This document shows positions 23,808 to 30,686 of a stretch of 34,948 nt of DNA, piece by piece. Under the pieces are notes generated by a model. The model was not told the DNA's origin. It saw only the letters and a program-made list of their open reading frames with translations, and did not search any database. The stretch is from an uncultured Candidatus Saccharibacteria bacterium. GTDB lineage: Bacteria > Patescibacteriota > Saccharimonadia > Saccharimonadales > Saccharimonadaceae. Each line of letters begins with the position of its first letter. Within the stretch, counting starts at the first letter, position 1. The position numbers and the translations under genes were made by a program. Where the stretch lies: NCBI GenBank assembly GCA_948435375.1, contig CAOJGQ010000001.1, positions 1 to 34,948 on the forward strand, written 5' to 3'.

Positions 23808-25076
23808 TTACTTCATGAAACCATATCTCTGCAATCGTTCAACTGCTAGTCCGTATAACTTCGGGTCGACATAACGCAAACCAGAAAACCGATTTGTATC
23901 CGAACAAACCGCCATCAAACCTCCAATTGTCTTAATTTCATAGTGATCCGAATCATTCAAAAGTTTATAAGCACGTTTACTCCAATCTAATGCCACGATT
24001 GTGCTCTTCTCGTCAGGATAGCACAGCTCGGGTGGCATCACAATCTGCCACTTCTTCATGCAATTCATCAGTTCACTGAGCAGACCATGGCCAAAGTTTC
24101 GCACTTTTAATAGCTGCTGCCGAGCACTATTCACCCCCTCCGCGAAGAGCGCCATGAACTTTTGCACCGTAGCAGTATCACTACGCGATAAACAGCGGGC
24201 AGTTCGTCTCGATAGACCTAACGCAGACTCAGACTCAAACGGATGATCTAAACTATCTTCCCAACCAATCTCAACCATCCCTTCTGTAGACAACTGACCC
24301 TCTCGTTGTAAAACCGACGTGATTACCGACCACTCCCATAGAGTAATCTCCACATGAGTATCAGCAAAGTTATCGAAATTGCTAAAATATTCCACCGCCT
24401 CAGCCACTGTTTCAATTCCGAGCTCTTGCAAAATTTTTAGACTACGCCACGACCAGCGCAGTTGTAGAATCGACCCATCCGGCGGAACATCATTTAATGC
24501 TTCCACGGTCAGCTCCGCACGCTCTTCTCGCTCTCGAATTTCTTCCAGCAATGTTTCAATCCGCGCTAAAGCTTGATCACGCCGAAAGTTATAGTAGCGC
24601 ACCTCTTCCATCAACTGTTTTACTTCATTCATCAACTCCGGGGTCTCATTGCTCATCTGACGATTAGAAGCCGTAGACTCCACGTCCTCAACCAGCTTCT
24701 CGACCGAAATTCCTGGCCGGCCAATTAGTATATACCGTATCCTACTCGTTTGTAAGAACTCGACCGCCTCCAGAAAGCATCTCCACACCGAACCCCAATA
24801 ATCTCTCTCAAGTTGACTTTCCATCATTATTGACTCTTGCACATATCCCAATGTGCGCTGCAGAGCATATCCACTGAGATCTCCATAAGGCATTTCCTCC
24901 AGCGCTTCAAAGACGTGATCAAGCATTTTCTCCCGGCATCCCAATTCATCGAAAACCGGCCCCTTACCTCGTAGTGCAATCTCATCTTCCAGTTCGAAAG
25001 CTATCACATAGACGCTCTCTTCGAAAGACAGGCCAAAACTCTTCATTTTCCTAACATCGACTACTCTTTCTGACAT
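23808..25076 (-). CDS. Protein with three RpoA C-terminal-domain-like modules, unknown function
   Basis: 422 residues from ATG 25076 behind AAGGAGGAAGG. Residues 1-190 are helical, with a coiled-coil-like stretch at about 140-190 (MNEVKQLMEEVRYYNFRRDQ). Three modules resembling the helix-hairpin-helix of the RNA polymerase alpha C-terminal domain follow, at ~204-259, ~283-340 and ~360-420. The middle one is clearest: LGLSRRTARCLSRSDTATVQ, then LLKVRNFGHGLLSEL, compared with the alpha-CTD pattern L-x-L-S-x-R-x-x-N-x-L and K-x-x-N-x-G-x-x-S. Such modules bind UP-element DNA and activators. A role as a DNA-binding or polymerase-associated factor is an inference. It is a single-gene unit under promoter P4. 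Confidence 0.6.
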   Translation of the reverse strand: MSERVVDVRKMKSFGLSFEESVYVIAFELEDEIALRGKGPVFDELGCREKMLDHVFEALEEMPYGDLSGYALQRTLGYVQESIMMESQLERDYWGSVWRCFLEAVEFLQTSRIRYILIGRPGISVEKLVEDVESTASNRQMSNETPELMNEVKQLMEEVRYYNFRRDQALARIETLLEEIREREERAELTVEALNDVPPDGSILQLRWSWRSLKILQELGIETVAEAVEYFSNFDNFADTHVEITLWEWSVITSVLQREGQLSTEGMVEIGWEDSLDHPFESESALGLSRRTARCLSRSDTATVQKFMALFAEGVNSARQQLLKVRNFGHGLLSELMNCMKKWQIVMPPELCYPDEKSTIVALDWSKRAYKLLNDSDHYEIKTIGGLMAVCSDTNRFSGLRYVDPKLYGLAVERLQRYGFMK

Positions 25077-25180
25077 TTTCCTTCCTCCTTGTTCATGTAC
25101 TTATTCTTTTGGCAACATTCTCAGAATAAAAATCCTAAAGATCTTACTCCGAAAAGCTAGAATACATAGCCTATCCCCTC

Positions 25181-25209
25181 ATTATAGCACACATCGTGAG
25201 AAAAGTCAA
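25181..25209 (-). promoter_or_regulatory. Promoter P4 of the shared type
   Basis: TTGACT (25209-25204), a 17-bp spacer ending ATGTGTGC and TATAAT (25186-25181), followed by a GA-rich start as in P1-P3. Confidence 0.85.
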
Positions 25210-25258
25210 GCATCCTAGCCGGTTTCTCCGCAAAACCTTTCATAAACCCTCAATTTAC

Positions 25259-25308
25259 CGTGAAAAATAGCCAAAAAACTTGATTTTTCACGTAAAGTTT
25301 GCTAAAAT
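25259..25308 (+). promoter_or_regulatory. Fic gene promoter with a 10-bp inverted repeat over the -35 box
   Basis: -35 TTGATT (25280-25285), a 17-bp spacer and TAAAAT (25303-25308). ATG 25315 falls on the predicted start point, so the mRNA is probably leaderless. A perfect inverted repeat CGTGAAAAAT / ATTTTTCACG (25259-25268, 25283-25292) straddles the -35 box and looks like a repressor operator. Confidence 0.6.
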
Positions 25309-25314
25309 ATTCTT

Positions 25315-26199
25315 ATGATTAACCAAGTCACCAGGGCCAAAATTGACCAGCTCGCGGCTACATACCGCAAATTAACCCATGAATACCCCGATGCAATCCG
25401 CGAAATTACTCTCTCCGAACTCCCAGAAATGGTTTATAACTCTAACGCTATTGAAAATTCCACCCTCACTCTCGAAGATACCGAAGACATCTTGATCCGC
25501 GACCAAATTCGCAGCGACCACGAAATCCGTGAAATTTATGAGGCCAAAAATCTCGCGAGAGCCATGGAATATCTCATGGATAATCCCGAGCCGCAAATCT
25601 CTGTCCAGCTAATCCTAAAGCTCCACCATATCCTACTTAGCAATATTCGCGACGAAATCGCTGGACGCTTCCGCTCCGGCAAAGAATGGGTACGCGTCGG
25701 CACACATATTGGCGCCAACCCTGAATTCGTCAACAGCCTAATGTATGATCTAGTCGAAAATTATAACCACCATCAAGAGCAGCATTTTCTCGAAAAAATT
25801 GCCTATTTCCATGCCGAATTTGAGAATATCCATCCTTTCGGAGACGGCAACGGCCGTATCGGTCGCCTACTTACCAATGAGCAACTAGACCTCCTCGAGC
25901 TGCCACCAATCATTATCCCCAACAAGTCCAAATTCGACGAATATTATCCTGCTCTTGATGAATACACTAAAGTCAACAAAGCCGACCAGCTCACAGAACT
26001 TTTTGCTAAATTACTCATTGAAGCGCTCCATCGTCGGATTACTAAACTCACAGCCAGGAAAATCATCCCTCTCGCCGACTGGGCCAAGGAGCACAATCTC
26101 AATCCACAATCCGCCACCAACAAAGCTATTCGCGGCACCATTCCCGCTTTTCGCATGCGCGGTCATTGGATGATTGACGCTAACTATGAACCTTTATAA
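25315..26199 (+). CDS. Fic-domain protein with N-terminal inhibitory motif and C-terminal HTH-like domain
   Basis: 294 residues. The Fic active site HPFGDGNGRIGR begins at residue 173 with the catalytic His. The N-terminal motif SNAIEN (~42-47) fits the S/T-x-x-x-E-G/N inhibitory helix of class II Fic proteins. The C-terminal ~50 residues (IPLADWAKEHNLNPQSATNK, then a short wing ending MRGHWMID) look like a small winged-helix DNA reader. Fic enzymes transfer AMP or related groups to protein hydroxyls. The HTH-like tail together with the palindrome over its own promoter suggests autoregulation. The target is unknown. Confidence 0.88.
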   Translation: MINQVTRAKIDQLAATYRKLTHEYPDAIREITLSELPEMVYNSNAIENSTLTLEDTEDILIRDQIRSDHEIREIYEAKNLARAMEYLMDNPEPQISVQLILKLHHILLSNIRDEIAGRFRSGKEWVRVGTHIGANPEFVNSLMYDLVENYNHHQEQHFLEKIAYFHAEFENIHPFGDGNGRIGRLLTNEQLDLLELPPIIIPNKSKFDEYYPALDEYTKVNKADQLTELFAKLLIEALHRRITKLTARKIIPLADWAKEHNLNPQSATNKAIRGTIPAFRMRGHWMIDANYEPL

Positions 26200-26280
26200 T
26201 GGCACTCTAGACTTTTTCTCCGTTTTAGCATAAATTACTAGAGTATCCAAGTAGCACAACATAATATAAGGGGAAATTGT

Positions 26281-26681
26281 ATAAACAATACTAAAGACGC
26301 TACCGAAAATCGTAACCTAACCTACACTCTGGGAGAACACTCGGACTATCGTTGTTCGATTACTACGGGTTTTTGTTCAACTTCACTTCACTTTTCACGG
26401 CTGATTGCACAGTCCTCAGGCAACAAGAAAATCTTGCCGGCACCGATTGGCTCACCGAAATCATTGAACACCCCACTAATCTGCGCGAACATATCTACTA
26501 TGCCACGCTAAATAGCAATCAAGCTCTCGACGCTCGACCGGTTAAAACCAATCTCCAAGGCAAAAAGCTTGAACGCACACCTAGACAAAATTTATTTTTC
26601 TCTGGGATCTTCGATACTATCATGAAGCGCTCGAAAAAGCCCCAGGAGATCCGGAGACCAAAATCAGCCCAGAAAGTGTAG
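26281..26681 (+). pseudogene. Decayed paralogue of the 18455-19543 gene (start lost, frameshifted, truncated)
   Basis: Aligned by eye with the intact gene, the ribosome-site region (AAGGGGAAATTGT) is kept but the start codon reads ATA in place of ATG (26281-26283). The frame then reads NTKDATENRNLTYTLGEH and shifts frame near 26350. It continues as YYGFLFNFTSLFT, DWLTEIIEHPTNLREHIYYA and LNSNQALDARPVK, parallel to the intact protein's first ~125 residues. It ends at TAG 26679-26681, about 230 residues short. It lies just before the rplF promoter. Confidence 0.75.
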
Positions 26682-26715
26682 AATAAGCAAAAATTTCAAC
26701 AGTGACATTATTGTT

Positions 26716-26739
26716 CAGGCCCCACACATGTGGGGCCTG
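26716..26739. terminator. GC-rich hairpin between the accessory island and rplF
   Basis: CAGGCCCCACA (26716-26726) and TGTGGGGCCTG (26729-26739) form a long perfect stem. No T tract follows immediately, so termination efficiency is uncertain. Confidence 0.45.
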
Positions 26740-26778
26740 CGCTGCTTTATATGCTATCTTATTGCTTCATTTTCACCC

Positions 26779-26807
26779 TTGCGCGTCTCTATAACTTGTG
26801 CTATAAT
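26779..26807 (+). promoter_or_regulatory. Promoter of the rplF-rplO operon
   Basis: TTGCGC (26779-26784), a 17-bp spacer and TGTGC-TATAAT (26802-26807). The second half of the spc operon has its own start here. Confidence 0.75.
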
Positions 26808-26835
26808 GACAACGATATTAATATAAAGGGAAAAT

Positions 26836-27372
26836 ATGAGTCGTATCGGAAAACAACCCATCGAAATTCCGGCGGGAGTGACAATCACGGTCGGCGACAC
26901 GGATATTACCGTCGCTGGACCGAAAGGTCAACTCACTGTCCCGCTTCAGGAAAATGTTAAGGTAGAGGTCGTAGACAACATCGCCACGGTTACTCGTGAC
27001 AACGACGAACCCAAGTCACGTGCTTGGCATGGTCTGCAACGCGCCTTACTCAGCAACGCCGTTACTGGCGTCACCAAAGGCTTCGAAAAGAAGCTTGAGA
27101 TTAACGGAGTCGGCTTCCGTCTCAGTGGCGGACCAAAAGAAATCGAAATGGCCCTCGGTTTTTCGCACCCTGTGAAATATCAGGCTCCCGAAGGCGTCGA
27201 TCTCAAAGTCGACAAGATGACAATCACTGTCGCAGGCATTGATAAACAGCAAGTCGGCCAGGTCGCTGCCGAAATTCGCGCTCTTAAGAAACCTGAACCA
27301 TACAAGGGCAAAGGCATCAAATATGCTGACGAAGTTATTATTCGCAAGGCAGGAAAGGCAGGGAAGAAATAA
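26836..27372 (+). CDS. rplF: Ribosomal protein L6 (uL6)
   Basis: 178 residues: MSRIGKQPIEIPAGVTITVG, KGFEKKLEINGVGFRLSGG and the end KKPEPYKGKGIKYADEVIIR. AAAGGGAAAA precedes the ATG. It is the first gene after the island, and would follow rpsH directly in a standard spc operon. Its TAA overlaps the rplR ATG. Confidence 0.97.
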   Translation: MSRIGKQPIEIPAGVTITVGDTDITVAGPKGQLTVPLQENVKVEVVDNIATVTRDNDEPKSRAWHGLQRALLSNAVTGVTKGFEKKLEINGVGFRLSGGPKEIEMALGFSHPVKYQAPEGVDLKVDKMTITVAGIDKQQVGQVAAEIRALKKPEPYKGKGIKYADEVIIRKAGKAGKK

Positions 27373-27701
27373 TGAATAAAGTATTTCGCGCAAACCGCAC
27401 CCGCGCTAAGCTTCACGGCACCGCTACGCGCCCACGGCTCAGCGTGCACATCAGTAATCTACACATCATCGCGCAACTTATCGACGACGATAGTGGCAAA
27501 ACTTTAGCCTATGCCACCACGGTTGGCAATAAACTCACCGGAACTAAGACCGAAAAAGCCGCCATGATTGGCAAAGAAATTGCCGACAAAGCCAAAAAGG
27601 CTAAAATCAAAGCCGTAGTCTTCGACCGAGGCGCAAAAATTTATGCCGGCCGCATGAAGGCACTTGCCGATGCCGCCCGCAAGGAAGGATTGGAGTTCTA
27701 A
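27372..27701 (+). CDS. rplR: Ribosomal protein L18 (uL18)
   Basis: 109 residues: RARTRAKLHGTATRPRLSVH is close to the frame's NRTRAKLHGTATRPRLSVHI, and FDRGAKIYAGRMKALADAAR marks the C-terminal 5S rRNA-binding part. Slightly shorter than many homologues at the N-terminus. Coupled to rplF by TAATG. Confidence 0.95.
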   Translation: MNKVFRANRTRAKLHGTATRPRLSVHISNLHIIAQLIDDDSGKTLAYATTVGNKLTGTKTEKAAMIGKEIADKAKKAKIKAVVFDRGAKIYAGRMKALADAARKEGLEF

Positions 27702-27702
27702 T

Positions 27703-28383
27703 ATGGCCGAAGCAGACAAAACCGCTAAGGTTATCAACAAATCTGGCACCCTCAAAATGGATGACAAAGTCGCCGAGACCAAGACTCGCCGCGACATCAA
27801 TGGCAAGAACATGGGCCGCCGCAATAATCGCCGCGACCGCCGAAACGTCGACACTACGCCGAAGGAATTTGACACCGTCACGATTAACATCGACCGCGTC
27901 TCCCGTACTGTGAAAGGCGGCCGTCGCATGCGCTTTAAGGCACTTGTCGCCATCGGCAACCACAAGAACAAAGTTGGTATCGGTGTCGCTAAAGGTAGCG
28001 ATGTGACCAGTGCTATCCAAAAAGCCACCGCCGTTGCGAAGAAGACTATGATCGAATTTAACATGGACGGCGAGACTATCTGTCACGAAGTTGAGACTCG
28101 CGCTACTGGCGCTGACGTCTTAATGAAACCAGCCGCTCCTGGTACTGGGATTATTGCTGGTGGCGTCGTCCGTAGCATCATCGGTCTCACTGGCATCAAA
28201 AACCTCATCTCGAAGAGTCTTGGCAGCACCAACAAAGTCAACATTGCTTACGCCGTGATTGACGGTTTGCGCGAGCAGACCCCACGCGATCAGTGGGTTG
28301 GCAATGCTGGCAAAAAAGCTACGAGGTCTACTTCTGACCAAAAAGCCCAAAAAGCAACTTCCGCCACTAAGGAGGAGAAATAA
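27703..28383 (+). CDS. rpsE: Ribosomal protein S5 (uS5) with N- and C-terminal extensions
   Basis: ATG 27703 is chosen because the longer frame from 27664 lies inside rplR. 226 residues compared with ~166 in most bacteria. About 50 basic residues precede the S5 core (KEFDTVTINIDRVSRTVKGG, GNHKNKVGIGVAKGSDVTSA, APGTGIIAGGVVRSIIGLTG), and a Lys/Ala/Thr tail follows. rpmD (L30) would normally come next and is absent, as known for CPR bacteria. Confidence 0.96.
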   Translation: MAEADKTAKVINKSGTLKMDDKVAETKTRRDINGKNMGRRNNRRDRRNVDTTPKEFDTVTINIDRVSRTVKGGRRMRFKALVAIGNHKNKVGIGVAKGSDVTSAIQKATAVAKKTMIEFNMDGETICHEVETRATGADVLMKPAAPGTGIIAGGVVRSIIGLTGIKNLISKSLGSTNKVNIAYAVIDGLREQTPRDQWVGNAGKKATRSTSDQKAQKATSATKEEK

Positions 28384-28850
28384 TGAAGTACAACGATTTG
28401 CAAGTTAATAAGAATACCCGGTCTACCCGTGCTGGTCGCGGTATCTCCGCCGGTCGCGGAAAAACCGCCGGTCGTGGCACTAAGGGTCAGAAAGCCCGCA
28501 CTGGCCATCGCAAGATGCCAGCCGGCTTCATGGGCGGTCAACGCGCTATCATGCAAGCTGTACCGAAGCTTAAAGGCTTCAAGAGCTTACATGCCAAGGC
28601 GCAAAATGTCTATACTGACCGCCTCAATGATTTGAGCGGCAAGATTGACAATTTCACCCTCGCGGACCGCGGTTTGATTGAAAACCCCTACGCCAAGGTA
28701 AAGGTTATTACTCGCGGTGATTTAACGGCGAAAATCGAGCTCGAAACTCAATTCGCCAGCAAAACCGCCATCGCAGCAATCAAAAAAGCTGGTGGCAGCT
28801 TCAAGAAAGTCGCCATTCCGCAGCGCATTGCTGAAAAAACCGCCGAATAA
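28383..28850 (+). CDS. rplO: Ribosomal protein L15 (uL15)
   Basis: 155 residues. The Gly/Arg-rich N-terminal arm (NTRSTRAGRGISAGRGKTAG, GTKGQKARTGHRKMPAGFMG) and the C-terminal KKAGGSFKKVAIPQ are typical. Coupled to rpsE by TAATG, with a terminator shortly after the stop, so secY is transcribed separately, unlike the usual arrangement. Confidence 0.96.
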   Translation: MKYNDLQVNKNTRSTRAGRGISAGRGKTAGRGTKGQKARTGHRKMPAGFMGGQRAIMQAVPKLKGFKSLHAKAQNVYTDRLNDLSGKIDNFTLADRGLIENPYAKVKVITRGDLTAKIELETQFASKTAIAAIKKAGGSFKKVAIPQRIAEKTAE

Positions 28851-28870
28851 CTAAACATTAGTTAACCAAT

Positions 28871-28899
28871 AAAAGACACCGCTTCCAGGGGTGTCTTTT
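28871..28899 (+). terminator. Rho-independent terminator of the rplF-rplO operon
   Basis: AAAAGACACC (28871-28880) pairs with GGTGTCTTTT (28890-28899). Confidence 0.9.
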
Positions 28900-28935
28900 A
28901 TTAATGTAAGCTTTTATAGTGTTGCTAATTATTAA

Positions 28936-29412
28936 CAATATAACGCCGCCGTTGCTGGTAGTCTTAGCACAGCCAATTTTACTAGCGGAACAATTGCTGA
29001 CACGACCGATTCTATCTGTCCAAAAGGCTGGGAGTTACCAATCAGTAGACGCAACCTAGACTCTGTTTCACCTGATTTCGGTTTACCGATCGACCAAAAC
29101 AAAAGCTTCTATAATTTGTTCGCCGCCTACGGCTATACTATTGATCAATATCAAAAAACTCATAATGTCAGTTACGCCAATGTTTTATCTGGCCAATATC
29201 AAAATCCTCTTCTCAAACCCTTTTATGCTACAATCACCGGCACCGTTGAACACAATAACCAAAGAATCGGCTACTCATTTTACGGCTTCCTCTGGAGTAA
29301 ATCAGCCATCGGACCCGATGCTGACATGAACGCTCTTATCACTCCCGCCCTATATCTCGTCAACAACTCGGGCATCGGCACGGGTTTTCCGATTCGATGC
29401 GTAACCAAATAA
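28936..29412 (+). pseudogene. Fib_succ_major domain remnant lacking its N-terminus
   Basis: From just after a TAA (28933-28935) the frame runs 158 codons: YNAAVAGSLSTANFTSGTIA, DSICPKGWELP, NLFAAYGY, FYGFLWSKS and the terminal GFPIRCVTK. This is the order of the Fib_succ_major domain: an A-A-x-A-G-S entry, the S-I-C-P-K-G-W-x-L-P signature, a Trp near the end and V/I-R-C. Signal peptide, N-terminal part and start site are missing. The rplO terminator is immediately upstream, so it is probably silent. Confidence 0.75.
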
Positions 29413-29432
29413 AGCCCCGACGTTCACTTAGC

Positions 29433-30077
29433 CTACCCGACGTTCACTTTCTTCACTGGATGCCGAATCACCGTTCTCAACTTACTTACCTCGCATCTGC
29501 GTGGATCACTCAAATAAATCTCATGGTGCAACCTTTTCTTCGATAAGTCAATCTCATAGCTATTTTCTTCCGCAAACTGCCGCATCAAGTCCACAGTTTT
29601 CGGCTCATCATCATAACTCCCCAGATGCATACACTGCACCGCAACCCCCTCATCATACGACCAAAACTCCACTTTCGAAAAATCCTGCCTCTTCTTTCTC
29701 GTCGCTTCCGCGATCGCCCAGTCAAAATCCCCCTTCGATACAAAATCCGGCAATCTGATAGCCGAAATAAACTGCAAATCATCTTTTCGGTTATAATCAA
29801 TCCCGGTTTTATTGCCATCTTGCCACCAAAACCCCTCCAGCGGCGGCACCACATAGTCAAAATACCCCGCAATTTTATGCTCGCTTTTCTTGCTCATTTT
29901 GATCGTGAAAGCAATTGCATAAAGCAAACCGATCGAGGTTTTATACTCACCATTCTCATCATTCGGGTTGCCCGCGCCCCGTACCGCAAGATAATTTATC
30001 ACCGGAACAGTCACGATACTCGGCTGATTTTTCGGCAAATAAAATTCCTTATACTCCTTTTTAAAATCAAACGCCAC
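29433..30077 (-). CDS. GyrI-like small-molecule-binding domain protein
   Basis: The start is set at GTG 30077: the ATG at 30083 directly abuts the GGAGGT site, while GTG is spaced six bases from it, and homologues I recall begin with the following residues AFDFKKEYKEFY. The 214-residue protein has NYLAVRGAGNPNDENGEYKT, FTIKMSKKSEHKIAGYFDYV and the end KLRTVIRHPVKKVNVG, typical of stand-alone GyrI-like proteins. The fold binds small hydrophobic or cationic compounds in multidrug regulators; free-standing members have no settled role. It lies between Fib_succ_major remnants. Confidence 0.85.
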   Translation of the reverse strand: MAFDFKKEYKEFYLPKNQPSIVTVPVINYLAVRGAGNPNDENGEYKTSIGLLYAIAFTIKMSKKSEHKIAGYFDYVVPPLEGFWWQDGNKTGIDYNRKDDLQFISAIRLPDFVSKGDFDWAIAEATRKKRQDFSKVEFWSYDEGVAVQCMHLGSYDDEPKTVDLMRQFAEENSYEIDLSKKRLHHEIYLSDPRRCEVSKLRTVIRHPVKKVNVG

Positions 30078-30155
30078 GCTCATACCTCCAATTCTATATC
30101 AATAACCTACTTCTTCATTATATAACATTTATACCAACTTAGAGATTTCGCATCG

Positions 30156-30364
30156 TCAATGGCCCAATCGACTAAAACGAACCCTAAAGCCAACCCAACG
30201 ATAATCGCGATACGCCGGCAAAATTGCCCCATCCGTAAAATTAAGATCATAAGACATAAATTGCGTCAGCGCCGTATTCGACCAAAAGTAGCCCGACCGC
30301 CCAGATGTTCGCAGCGCCCCATAGTCCAAATAGACAAACCCGCCACGAGTTAGATATATAGGAG
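30156..30364 (-). pseudogene. Fib_succ_major 3' fragment (minus strand), frameshifted
   Basis: Starting with the shared core (30364-30338, SPIYLTRGG) the minus strand reads FVYLDYGALRTSG, then needs a one-base shift near 30300 to continue SGYFWSNTALTQFMSYDLNF, DYRWVGFRVRFSRLGH and TGA (30158-30156). The motif order (Y-F-W-S-N-T, then G-F-R-V-R) is the end of a Fib_succ_major domain. There is no start codon or upstream domain. Confidence 0.65.
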
Positions 30365-30446
30365 AATCGTAGATATATATTATATATTTGTGAAATCTAT
30401 ACCAAAATATCTCCAGAATATTCTATATATCTAACTCGTGGCGGGT
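30336..30446. repeat. 25-bp perfect inverted repeat at the head of two divergent Fib_succ_major fragments
   Basis: 30336-30360 and 30422-30446 are exact inverted copies, separated by 61 bp of AT-rich DNA. Each copy encodes IYLTRGG at the start of a 3' fragment pointing outward. A third copy (27 bp identical to 30338-30364) is at 1697-1723. Confidence 0.9.
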
Positions 30447-30652
30447 TGATATATTTGGAGAATGGCTCTTTGTGGAGCGCAGGGATAATTGGTTATCATA
30501 CATCATCAACCACCTATCATTATCCCGATTACATATTTATCTATGTATTAAATTCAACCAAAGCATTTGCAGGATACGACGGCTATCGTCCGAATGGCTT
30601 TACGGTCCAACCAAAAACAAAAACCTTCATATCTAAACCAAGTATGCTATAA
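30422..30652 (+). pseudogene. Fib_succ_major 3' fragment (plus strand), in frame
   Basis: The core repeat is followed in one frame by LIYLENGSLWSAGIIGYHTS, YHYPDYIFIYVL, DGYRPNGFTVQPKTK and a stop at 30650-30652. The Trp-turn and the final G-F-T-V-Q fit the Fib_succ_major end. No start or ribosome binding site is visible. Its stop codon overlaps the -10 box of secY. Confidence 0.6.
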
Positions 30653-30653
30653 T
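30644..30653 (+). promoter_or_regulatory. Probable promoter of secY-sortase
   Basis: TATGC-TATAAT ends at 30653, 33 bases before ATG 30687. The -35 region is weak. Confidence 0.6.
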
Positions 30654-30686
30654 AGAACCTATACGTAGAGAATTAAGTAGGGAATC

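Noticed and set aside
30077-30083. ATG 30083 as the start of the GyrI-like gene
   Set aside because: It directly abuts the GGAGGT ribosome site. GTG 30077 has proper spacing and matches the family's usual N-terminus.
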